Shown here: in pieces, positions 9,589 to 17,126 of the stretch
How the letters are laid out: each line of letters opens with the position of its first letter
Numbering within the stretch: the stretch's first letter is position 1
Assembly: GCF_003148905.1 (NCBI RefSeq)
Contig: NZ_QGHC01000002.1
Span: 1 to 64,000 of the forward strand
DNA from: Fulvimonas soli
Lineage (GTDB): Bacteria > Pseudomonadota > Gammaproteobacteria > Xanthomonadales > Rhodanobacteraceae
Reading direction: 5' to 3'
DNA: 64,000 nucleotides
The notes under the pieces: model-generated
The model's database searches: none
Seen by the model: the letters and a program-made list of their open reading frames with translations, nothing else
What the model was told of the DNA's origin: nothing
Position numbers and translations under genes: made by a program

Positions 9589-11556
9589 ATGGCCGCGCCC
9601 GATCACTTCGCCGCGCTGCTGCTGCAACGGCTGGCCTGGACCTCGCTGCAGGCGGCGCTGCTGGCCGGCGCCATCGCGCTGCTGTGCCGCGCGCTGCCGC
9701 GCCTGCCGGCCGCGGCGCGCTGCGTGCTGTGGTGGCTGGTGGCGCTGCAGGCGGTACTGGGCCTGGCCTGGTACGCGCCGATCGAGCTGCCGCTGCTGGT
9801 GGCGCCGGCGGCGCAGGAGGCCGCGCCGGCCGCTGCGGTCCTGGCGGTGTCCCCGGGCCCCGACGCCTCGCCGGCCGTGCGGCTCGCACCGCGGAGGACT
9901 GTCGATGTGTCGCCCGCAATGCCGGGCCAAGTCCATGCGCCATCCTGGCGAGGCGTCGTCGCCGCGCTGTGGCTGGCCGGCCTGCTGGCGCAGCTGCCGA
10001 CGCTGCTGCGCCAGGGCCTGCGCACGCGCGCCCTGCTGCGCGGGGCCGCGCCGCTGGACGATCCTGCGCTGCAAGCACTATGCGCGCGGCAGGCGCAGGC
10101 GATGGGCCTGCGCCGCTGCCCGCCGCTGCGCGTCTCGGCGGCGATCGCCTCGCCGCAGGTGGTCGGGCTGCGCCGCCCGGTGGTGCTGCTGCCCGCCGGC
10201 CATGCGCTGAACCGCGACGAGGCCGCGCTGGCGCTGGCGCACGAGCTGGCCCACTTGCGCCGTGGCGACCTGTGGCTGGGCTGGCTGCCCGCGCTGGCGC
10301 AATGGCTGCTGTTCTTCCACCCGCTGCTGCGCTGGGCGATGCGCGAGTACGCGCTGGAACGCGAGGCGGCCTGCGACGCGCAGGTCCTGCGCTACGCCGG
10401 CGGCGCGGCGCAGGACTACGGCCGCCTGCTGCTGCGCCTGGGCGTGGCCCATCCCCTGCACGCCGGCCTGGCCGGCGCATCCCCCACCTTCCGCAACCTG
10501 AAGAGGCGACTGACCATGCTGCAGTTCACCGACATGCCTTCCCGCCAGCGCCTGTACGGCTGGCTGCTGGTCGCCGTGGTCGCGCTGGCCGGCGTGCTGC
10601 CCTACCGTGTCACCGCGCACGCCGCGAAGGAGGCGCAGCCATCCCCTGCGGCCACGGTCGCGCAGGCTGCGGCGGCGACGCCGGTGGCTCGCCCGGCGGC
10701 CACTCCGCGCGCGGCCGCAGGAGCCGTCGACGTCGACCGGAACGGAAGCCGGCAGGCGGCCCCCGGCGCGGCAGTCCCCGCGCCACCGCCACCGCCACCG
10801 CCACCGCCGCCGGCCGCTCCCCTGCCGCCGCCACCGCCCGCGCCGCCGGCTCCTCCGCCGACTCCACCCAAAGGCTATGCGGCCAGGCATGTCGACATCG
10901 ACACCTACAGCAACGCCCGCAACGGCTTCGCCCTGTACGACGGCGACACCATCACCGTCAACGGCACGCAGGCCGACCTCGGCCGCGCCGAACGCCTGCA
11001 CCGGGCCAGCGGCGGCCCGCTGCTGTGGGTACGGCGCGGCGACCAGGCCTACGTGATCCGCGACAAGGCCACCATGGAGCGCGCCAAGGCCATCTACGCG
11101 CCGGTGACCGCCCTCGCGCGCGAGCAGGGCCGGCTGGCCGGTCAGCAAGGCGCGCTGGCGGGCCGGCAGGCGGGCCTGGCCGCACGCGACGCCGCCTTGG
11201 CGCAGGAACAGGCCGCGCTGGCGCAACGGCAGGCGGAGGCGCAGGCGCAGAACGCGCAGCAACGCAGCGCGGAACTGCTGCGGCGCGAAGCCCAAGCGCA
11301 ACAGCGTGCCACCGAGGCACAGCAGCGCGCGCTGGAACGCGAGCAGGCGCAGCTGGAGCAGCGGCAGGCCGGCTCGCATGGCGACCTGGACGCCCAGCGC
11401 AAGGCGCTGGAAGCCCAGCAGCAGGCGCTGGAACAGCAGCAGCGCGCGCTGGAGCAGCGCCAGCAGCAGGCCGACCGCGCTGCCCAGCAGGCGATGGGCC
11501 GGCTGATCGACGAGGCGCTGGCCAAGGGCCTGGCCGAAGACGCCAGCCGCCGCTGA
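9589..11556 (+). CDS. BlaR1-like M56 membrane metalloprotease with Pro-rich linker and Gln-rich coiled coil
   Basis: The 655-residue protein begins with hydrophobic helices (LLQRLAWTSLQAALLAGAIALLC; CVLWWLVALQAVLGL). The zinc site HELAH is at 218-222, with a Glu ligand in EREAACD near 259. A further membrane helix (GWLLVAVVALAGVLPY) lies near 325-340. A Pro-rich linker (about 396-430) leads to a small domain (RHVDIDTYSNARNGF...LLWVRRGDQAYVIRD) and a long Ala/Gln/Arg/Glu coiled coil (about 505-645). True BlaR1 has a penicillin-binding sensor there; this one does not. It pairs with the repressor gene 1 nt upstream. Confidence 0.88.
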   Translation: MAAPDHFAALLLQRLAWTSLQAALLAGAIALLCRALPRLPAAARCVLWWLVALQAVLGLAWYAPIELPLLVAPAAQEAAPAAAVLAVSPGPDASPAVRLAPRRTVDVSPAMPGQVHAPSWRGVVAALWLAGLLAQLPTLLRQGLRTRALLRGAAPLDDPALQALCARQAQAMGLRRCPPLRVSAAIASPQVVGLRRPVVLLPAGHALNRDEAALALAHELAHLRRGDLWLGWLPALAQWLLFFHPLLRWAMREYALEREAACDAQVLRYAGGAAQDYGRLLLRLGVAHPLHAGLAGASPTFRNLKRRLTMLQFTDMPSRQRLYGWLLVAVVALAGVLPYRVTAHAAKEAQPSPAATVAQAAAATPVARPAATPRAAAGAVDVDRNGSRQAAPGAAVPAPPPPPPPPPPAAPLPPPPPAPPAPPPTPPKGYAARHVDIDTYSNARNGFALYDGDTITVNGTQADLGRAERLHRASGGPLLWVRRGDQAYVIRDKATMERAKAIYAPVTALAREQGRLAGQQGALAGRQAGLAARDAALAQEQAALAQRQAEAQAQNAQQRSAELLRREAQAQQRATEAQQRALEREQAQLEQRQAGSHGDLDAQRKALEAQQQALEQQQRALEQRQQQADRAAQQAMGRLIDEALAKGLAEDASRR

Positions 11557-11664
11557 GCCACGGTGGCGGCCGCCGGCCGCCGCACCTTTCCGGGTCGAAC
11601 CTTTCCGCCGCCGACGGGCGGCGGAGCGGGCCGCCTCATGCCGCCACTTTCCGGGAGACAGGCC

Positions 11665-12045
11665 ATGCGACGCGCAAGCCCCAGGGTGCTGTTCGCCATC
11701 GTGCTGGCGGCGGGCGCCGCCCGCGCCGACCACTACCGGTTCGAGGACGGCGGCACCCGCCTGGCGCTGTCGTCCCGGTCGCCGTCCGCGCCGGGCCTGC
11801 GGGTCGAGGCGGCGAGCCGCGGCTATCCGGGCCTGGTCCCCGGCGACGTGATCCTGGCCGCCGGCGGCAAGCCGCCGGCGAGCGACGCGCAGTTGCTCGC
11901 CGTGCTCAGGGACAGCCAGCCGGCGGCGGTGCAGCTGCGGGTGCTGCGCGCCGGCCAGCCCCTCGCGCTGTGGATAGGGGCGGCCGACTACCGCCGGCTG
12001 GTCCCGCCGCTGCCGCTGCCGCCGGCGCCGCCCGTGGGCCGGTGA
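11665..12045 (+). CDS. Secreted PDZ-like protein
   Basis: The product has 126 residues with a signal peptide ending ARAD. The core GLRVEAASRGYPGLVPGDVILAAGGKPPASDAQLLAVL reads as the carboxylate-loop and helix region of a PDZ domain as seen in periplasmic proteases. No protease domain is attached. GGGAGA precedes the ATG at 11665. It starts 108 nt after the M56 protease and 18 nt before the first permease, so it could be an adaptor of this operon. Confidence 0.7.
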   Translation: MRRASPRVLFAIVLAAGAARADHYRFEDGGTRLALSSRSPSAPGLRVEAASRGYPGLVPGDVILAAGGKPPASDAQLLAVLRDSQPAAVQLRVLRAGQPLALWIGAADYRRLVPPLPLPPAPPVGR

Positions 12046-12063
12046 CCGCAGGGAGACGCCGCC

Positions 12064-13365
12064 GTGTTCGCCTACTACCTCGAACTGGCCCTGCGCAGCC
12101 TGACGCGCAGCCGCGCGCTCACCGCGCTGATGGTGCTGGCCATCGGGCTGGGCATCGGCGCCAGCATGACCATGCTGACCGTGCTGCACGTGATGTCGGG
12201 CGATCCCCTGCCCGGGCGCAGCGGCTCGCTCTACGTGCCGCTGCTGGATGCGCGCCCGCTGGGCCACGGCCGGCGCGCGGAGGCGCCGCCCAACGGCGAC
12301 CTCGCCTGGCCCGACGCGCTGGCCCTGCTGCGCGCGCGCCGCGCCGCGCGCCAGGCGGCGATGGCCGGCGGCGGCGCGCCGGTGCGGCCGCCGCAGGGCG
12401 CGCGGCTGCCGTTCTTCGAAAGCGGCCGCTACGTCACCGCGGACTTCTTCCCGATGTTCGGCGCGCCGTTCCGTGCCGGCGCCGGCTGGAGCGCGCAGGA
12501 CGACGACGCCCGCGCGCGCGTGGTGGTGCTGAACGCCGGGCTCGCGGCGCGGCTGTTCGGCGACGCGCCCGCGCTGGGGCGCAGCGTGCGCCTGAAGAAC
12601 ACCGACTTCCGCGTGGTGGGCGTGCTCGACGACTGGCACCCGCAGCCGCTGTTCTACGCGCCGGTCGACGAGAGCGTGTTCGGCCGCGCCGACCAGTTCT
12701 TCCTGCCGCTGCAGACCGCGCTGGACCTGAAGATGGACTTCCAGGGCCGGCTCTCCTGCTGGGGCAGCGAAGGCGACCAGCGCGGCAGCGGCCAGTGCGC
12801 CTGGCTGCAGTTCTGGGTGCAGCTGGACGGCCCCGCGCAGGCCGGCGCCTACCGGCGCTTCCTGCAGGACTACCTGGGCGAGCAGCGGGCGCACGGCCGT
12901 TTCCCGCGGCCGCAGGCGGCCGCCCTGTACGGGCTGATGGACTGGCTCGACCTGCAGGGCGCCGTGCCGGGCGACCTGCGCCTGCAGCTGTGGCTGGCGC
13001 TGGGCTTCCTGTTCGTGTGCATGGTCAACATCGTGGCGCTGCTGCTGGCCAAGTTCCTGCGCCGCAGCGGCGAGATCAGCGTGCGCCGCGCGCTGGGCGC
13101 GCGGCGGCGCGACATCTTCCTGCAGTTCGGCGTCGAGTCGGCGGTGGTGGGGCTGGCCGGCGGCGCGCTGGGGCTGGCGCTGGCCGAGCTCGGCCTGTGG
13201 AGCGTGCGCCAGCGCCCCGACGGCTACGCGCAGCTGGCGCGGATGGACCCGTCCATGCTGCTGGCCACCTTCGCGCTGGCGGTGGGCGCCAGCGTGCTGG
13301 CCGGGCTGCTGCCCTCCTGGCGCGCCTGCCGCGTCGCCCCCGCCTTGCAGCTGAAGACCCCGTGA
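12064..13365 (+). CDS. FtsX/MacB-type ABC transporter permease
   Basis: The 433-residue protein has one N-terminal membrane segment (LTALMVLAIGLGIGASMTMLTVL), a large periplasmic MacB-core domain, and a C-terminal FtsX domain with three segments. It carries the conserved ISVRRALGARRRDI motif that contacts the ATPase. The start is GTG at 12064, behind GGAGA. Seven nucleotides separate it from a second permease. No ATPase gene is in the cluster. Confidence 0.88.
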   Translation: MFAYYLELALRSLTRSRALTALMVLAIGLGIGASMTMLTVLHVMSGDPLPGRSGSLYVPLLDARPLGHGRRAEAPPNGDLAWPDALALLRARRAARQAAMAGGGAPVRPPQGARLPFFESGRYVTADFFPMFGAPFRAGAGWSAQDDDARARVVVLNAGLAARLFGDAPALGRSVRLKNTDFRVVGVLDDWHPQPLFYAPVDESVFGRADQFFLPLQTALDLKMDFQGRLSCWGSEGDQRGSGQCAWLQFWVQLDGPAQAGAYRRFLQDYLGEQRAHGRFPRPQAAALYGLMDWLDLQGAVPGDLRLQLWLALGFLFVCMVNIVALLLAKFLRRSGEISVRRALGARRRDIFLQFGVESAVVGLAGGALGLALAELGLWSVRQRPDGYAQLARMDPSMLLATFALAVGASVLAGLLPSWRACRVAPALQLKTP

Positions 13366-13372
13366 GGACCCC

Positions 13373-14590
13373 ATGCTGCGACCGATCCTCGCCACCCTGA
13401 CCCGCCACCGCCTCACCGTGCTGCTGCTGGTGCTGCAAGTGGCCTTCACCTGCGCCATCGTGTGCAACGTCGCCTTCATGATCGTGCAGCGCACCGCGCT
13501 GATGCGCCTGCCCAGCGGGCTGGCCGAGGACGAGCTGGTGGCGATCGAGAGCATCGACCTGGCCGAACCCGGCCAGCCGCTGGCGCGGCACGAGGCCGAC
13601 CTGGCCGCGCTGCGCGCGATCCCCGGGGTGAGCGCCGCCGCCGCGGTGGACGCGCTGCCGTTCGGCCGCGGCGAATGGGGCAACGGCATCGCCACCGCGC
13701 CCGGCGGCGAGGCCATGCTCACCGCCGCCGCCTTCGACGGCACGCCGGGCGAGCGGGCCGCGCTGGGGCTGAAGCTGGTGGAGGGGCGCGACTTCCTGCC
13801 CGGCGAATACCTGCCGCTGGACAGCGCGCACGGCTGGAGCGGGATCGACCGCGTGCCCGCCGCCATCGTCACCCGCGCGCTCGCCGCGCGGCTGTTCCCC
13901 GGGCAGGGCGCGCTGGGCAGGACCGTCTACCCCGGCGACGGCCCGGTGCGCATCGTCGGCGTGGTGGAGCACCTGCTGCGGCCGCGCCCGCGCGAGCGCG
14001 ACGGCAACGAGTACGCGATGCTGTTCCCGATGCTGCCGGACGACGCCCAGGTCATCTACGTGCTGCGCACCGCGCCGGCGCAGCGCGAGCGCGTGCTGGC
14101 CAGGGCGGCGGAGGTGCTGGCCGCGCTCGACCACGACCGCATCCTGCGCCGGCCGACCACCTTCGCGCAGATGCGCGAGGCGTACTTCCGCCGCGACCGC
14201 ACCATGATCGGCCTGCTGCTGGCCGCGGCCGGCGGGCTGCTGCTGGTCACCGCGCTGGGCATCGCCGGGCTGGCCAGCTTCTGGGTGCAGCAGCGCCGGC
14301 GCACCATCGGCGTGCGCCGCGCGCTGGGCGCCACCCGCGGCGACATCCTGCGCTACTTCCAGGCCGAGAATTTCCTGATCGTGGGCTTCGGCATCGCGCT
14401 GGGCGCGGTGCTGTGCTACGCGCTCAACGCGCTGCTGATGCTGCACTACGAGCTGCCGCGGCTGCCGCCGCCGTACCTGCCGGCCGGCGCCGCGCTGCTG
14501 TGGCTGCTCGGCCAGGGCGCGGTGCTGGGCCCGGCGCTGCGCGCGGCGGCGGTGCCGCCGGTGGCGGCGATCCGCGACGGCGCGCGGTAG
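13373..14590 (+). CDS. FtsX/MacB-type ABC transporter permease, second copy
   Basis: This 405-residue partner has the same topology: an N-terminal helix (LTVLLLVLQVAFTCAIVCNVAFMIV), a periplasmic core, and a C-terminal FtsX domain containing TIGVRRALGATRGDIL. The pair probably forms a heterodimeric permease, and the missing ATPase must come from elsewhere. Its last 145 bp overlap the 3' end of a convergent gene on the other strand. Confidence 0.88.
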   Translation: MLRPILATLTRHRLTVLLLVLQVAFTCAIVCNVAFMIVQRTALMRLPSGLAEDELVAIESIDLAEPGQPLARHEADLAALRAIPGVSAAAAVDALPFGRGEWGNGIATAPGGEAMLTAAAFDGTPGERAALGLKLVEGRDFLPGEYLPLDSAHGWSGIDRVPAAIVTRALAARLFPGQGALGRTVYPGDGPVRIVGVVEHLLRPRPRERDGNEYAMLFPMLPDDAQVIYVLRTAPAQRERVLARAAEVLAALDHDRILRRPTTFAQMREAYFRRDRTMIGLLLAAAGGLLLVTALGIAGLASFWVQQRRRTIGVRRALGATRGDILRYFQAENFLIVGFGIALGAVLCYALNALLMLHYELPRLPPPYLPAGAALLWLLGQGAVLGPALRAAAVPPVAAIRDGAR

Positions 14591-15606
14591 TTTCGCCGCG
14601 CGGCGGGCGCGGCCCGCGCTGCCTGGCGCATCCGCTCCAGCACGGCCAGCGTCCGCGCCTCGGCCTGCCGCGGCGGCCACGCCGCGATCTGCGCCAGCGA
14701 GTAGCTCCGGCGCAGATCGCGGATCACTTGCAGGCCCAGCCAGTAGCCGCTGCGGTTGGGCAGGTCCGGCTGGTAGCGCGCGGCGCCCGCGTTGAACCAG
14801 CGCCGGAACGGCTCCGGGTGGGCCGGATCGACGGCCGGCTTGCCGGCGTCGGCGAGGAAGCGCCGCGCGACCTCGGGCAGCCGCGCGGCCGGCAGGCGGC
14901 CCAGGTCGTCCTGCAGCAGCAGCTCGCCGTCGCCGTGGCCCGGCGCCAGCTGTCCGCTGACGTAGGTGGCCAGGCCTTCCTCGAACAGCGGCAGGGCCAG
15001 GCGCGCGCCGGGCATCACGCCGTCGTTGCGGATGCCGGCGTGCTGCGCGTGGTAGAGATGGAACAGCTCGTGCGGCACCAGGATGTCCAGCGGCGCGCGT
15101 TCGAGCAGCAGCGAGTCCACCGCGAAGGCCAGCACGGGCGTGCCGTCCGCGCGCACGCCGCTCTTGGCGTCGAAGCCGGGCGCCAGCACGAGCTCCACCG
15201 GCGGCTGCGGGTCGGCGTCGGGGAACAGCGCGCGCAAGCGCGGCACCTGCGCGGCGAGGACCGCCTGCAGCGTCCGCGCCGCCGCCGGGATCCGCGCCGC
15301 GATCGACGGATAGGCCGCGAACCGCACCTGCAGCAGGCGCCGCTTGCGCGCCTCCCAGTCGGGATGCTCGCGCCGCTCCCACACCACCATGGCGTACAGG
15401 TCGCCGTAGGGCGCCTCGACCAGGCCATCCCACAGCGCCAGCTGCTGCGCGAAGGCGCGCCCCTGCGCGGCCTGCCAGAAGCGCTCGAAGGCGGCGGCGA
15501 CCGGCGGCGGCGCGGCGCGCGCGGCCGCCGGCAGCGCGAGGACGCACGCGAGCAGCGCGGCCCATGCGAACCACGTCCCGCGGCTTTTCGTCCGGCGTGT
15601 CCGCAT
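14446..15606 (-). CDS. Secreted gluzincin-like putative metallopeptidase
   Basis: The product has 386 residues with a signal peptide (WFAWAALLACVLALPAAARA). It carries HELFHLYHAQH, an HEXXH zinc motif, followed about 25 residues later by LFEEGLATYVSGQ, whose Glu would be the third ligand as in DUF2268-type gluzincins. The ATG at 15606 follows GGGGAGAG. The last 48 or so codons overlap the convergent permease gene and are low-complexity (Ala/Ser/Gly), so the true 3' end may once have been earlier. Substrate unknown. Confidence 0.75.
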   Translation of the reverse strand: MRTRRTKSRGTWFAWAALLACVLALPAAARAAPPPVAAAFERFWQAAQGRAFAQQLALWDGLVEAPYGDLYAMVVWERREHPDWEARKRRLLQVRFAAYPSIAARIPAAARTLQAVLAAQVPRLRALFPDADPQPPVELVLAPGFDAKSGVRADGTPVLAFAVDSLLLERAPLDILVPHELFHLYHAQHAGIRNDGVMPGARLALPLFEEGLATYVSGQLAPGHGDGELLLQDDLGRLPAARLPEVARRFLADAGKPAVDPAHPEPFRRWFNAGAARYQPDLPNRSGYWLGLQVIRDLRRSYSLAQIAAWPPRQAEARTLAVLERMRQAARAAPAARRNYRAPSRIAATGGTAAARSAGPSTAPWPSSHSSAAPAGRYGGGSRGSS

Positions 15607-15689
15607 CGTTCGCTCTCCCCTCGGGCGCCTGGCCAGGCATGGTAGCGGGGTCGGCATCCTGGGATGCGAGCGCCGGTCCATGGCGACCG

Positions 15690-16163
15690 CTAGCGCCGGC
15701 CCGCGGCGGCGGCGGCCCGGCCGCGGGCCCGTCGGACCCGCGGCGCCTGCTCCGCCGGCGTTCCGGCATCGCCGCAGGCGTGGCGCAGCTCGCCGAGCAG
15801 CGGCGGCTCGCCGCGCTCGCCGCCTTCCAGCCAGGCGATCTTGGCGCGCACGTAATCGCGCATGGTGTCGAGGCGGGCGGCCTGTTCCCCGATCATCGCC
15901 AGCTGCTCGCGCATCACCGCCAGGCGGCGGCGCACGTCCATGCGGCCGGCCTCGTACTCGCGCGCCAGCGGCACCAGCTGCTTCAGGCTGAAGCCGAGCC
16001 GCTGCGCCGCGCGGATCACCGCCACGCGGCCGACGTCGGCCTCGGCGAACTCCTGGTAGCCGTTGGCCGGGTCGCGCGCCGGCCTGAGCAGCCCGAGCCC
16101 GACGTACAGCCTCACCGCGTCGCGGGTCAGGCCGGTCCGGCGGCGGAATTCGGCGATGCGCAC
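15690..16163 (-). CDS. MerR-family transcriptional regulator
   Basis: The 157-residue protein starts from GTG. The N-terminal MerR helix-turn-helix reads MRIAEFRRRTGLTRDAVRLYVGLGLLRPARDPANGYQEF, followed by the wing and a long dimerisation helix. The C-terminus is Arg/Ala-rich without the Cys set of metal sensors, so an organic effector or stress signal is more likely. It is divergent from an SDR gene and shares its promoter region. Confidence 0.88.
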   Translation of the reverse strand: MRIAEFRRRTGLTRDAVRLYVGLGLLRPARDPANGYQEFAEADVGRVAVIRAAQRLGFSLKQLVPLAREYEAGRMDVRRRLAVMREQLAMIGEQAARLDTMRDYVRAKIAWLEGGERGEPPLLGELRHACGDAGTPAEQAPRVRRARGRAAAAAGRR

Positions 16164-16173
16164 GGTACACCTC

Positions 16174-16204
16174 TTGACCGGGGGGTATGGCCCCGAGTTT
16201 AGAC
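16174..16204 (+). promoter_or_regulatory. MerR-type promoter of the SDR gene
   Basis: TTGACC (16174-16179) and TTAGAC (16199-16204) are separated by 19 bp, the over-long spacing typical of MerR-activated promoters. The spacer holds a GGGG...CCCC dyad where MerR dimers bind. Confidence 0.55.
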
Positions 16205-16234
16205 TGCCGGCCGTCCTTCCACCGGGTCACGCCC

Positions 16235-17065
16235 ATGAACAAGATCGCCCTGGTCACCGGCGCCTCGTCCGGCATCGGCGAGGCCACCGTCCGCCGGCTC
16301 GCCGCCGACGGCTGGCGGGTCTACGCGGCGGCGCGGCGCGTCGAGCGCATGCAGACGCTCGCCGCGCTGGGTGCGCGCGTGCTGGCGCTGGACCTGTGCG
16401 ACGACGCCTCGATGGTCGCCGCCGTCGAGACCGTCCGCAGCGAATGCGGCCGCCTCGACGCGCTGGTCAACAACGCCGGCTACGGCTCCTACGGCGCGCT
16501 GGAGGACGTGCCGCTGGAGGAGGCGCGCCGGCAGTTCGAGGTCAACGTGTTCGGCCTGGCGCGGCTGACCCAGCTGGCGCTGCCGACGATGCGCGCGCAG
16601 GGCGGCGGGACGATCGTCAACGTCACCTCGATCGGCGGCAAGATGCACGAGCCGCTGGGCAGCTGGTACCACGCCACCAAGTTCGCCGTCGAGGGCCTGA
16701 GCGACTGCCTGCGCATGGAGCTGGCGCCGTTCGGCATCCGCGTGGTCGTGGTGGAGCCCGGCGCGATCCGCACGGAATGGAGCGGCATCGCCCGCGACAG
16801 CCTGCTGGCGCGCTCCGGGCACACCGCCTACGCGGCGCAGGCCGAGGCGCACGCGCGCATGCTGAGCGGCGGCGACACCTCCGCGCTGGCCTCGCCACCC
16901 GAGGTGGTCGCCGCCACCATCGCCAGGGCCCTGCGCGCGCGGCGGCCGCGCACCCGCTACGCCACCGGCGGCGGCGCGCGTACCATCCTGCTGCTGCGCC
17001 GCCTGCTCAGTGACCGCGGCTTCGACGCGCTGATGCGCTTCGCCGAGAGCCGGCTGGCGGGCTGA
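16235..17065 (+). CDS. Short-chain dehydrogenase/reductase
   Basis: The 276-residue classical SDR shows the dinucleotide motif TGASSGIG, the NNAG motif, the catalytic Ser in VTSIGG and the YHATK active-site pair, followed by PGAIRTEW. It is probably an NADP(H)-dependent carbonyl oxidoreductase (Arg at the end of beta2, AARRVER). The ATG at 16235 was preferred over an upstream in-frame ATG that would overlap the MerR promoter. Regulation by the divergent MerR protein is likely; the substrate is unknown. Confidence 0.9.
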   Translation: MNKIALVTGASSGIGEATVRRLAADGWRVYAAARRVERMQTLAALGARVLALDLCDDASMVAAVETVRSECGRLDALVNNAGYGSYGALEDVPLEEARRQFEVNVFGLARLTQLALPTMRAQGGGTIVNVTSIGGKMHEPLGSWYHATKFAVEGLSDCLRMELAPFGIRVVVVEPGAIRTEWSGIARDSLLARSGHTAYAAQAEAHARMLSGGDTSALASPPEVVAATIARALRARRPRTRYATGGGARTILLLRRLLSDRGFDALMRFAESRLAG

Positions 17066-17074
17066 GAAGCAGAA

Positions 17075-17100
17075 CGGCCCGCCTCGGACGAGGCGGGCCG
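17075..17100. terminator. Hairpin between convergent SDR and S9 peptidase genes
   Basis: Two 12-nt arms (17075-17086 and 17089-17100) form a perfect G+C-rich stem between convergent stops. There is no T-run on either side, so termination efficiency is uncertain. Confidence 0.55.
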
Positions 17101-17126
17101 CGTGCTTGCGACGCCGCGGCGCGGCG

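Noticed and set aside
10780-10870. CCGCCACCG run as a tandem repeat element
   Set aside because: It simply encodes the poly-Pro linker of the M56 protein.
10078-13872. 1264-residue minus-strand open frame across the M56 and permease genes
   Set aside because: Low-complexity Arg/Gln/Ala translation spanning several real genes on the other strand; no start signal.
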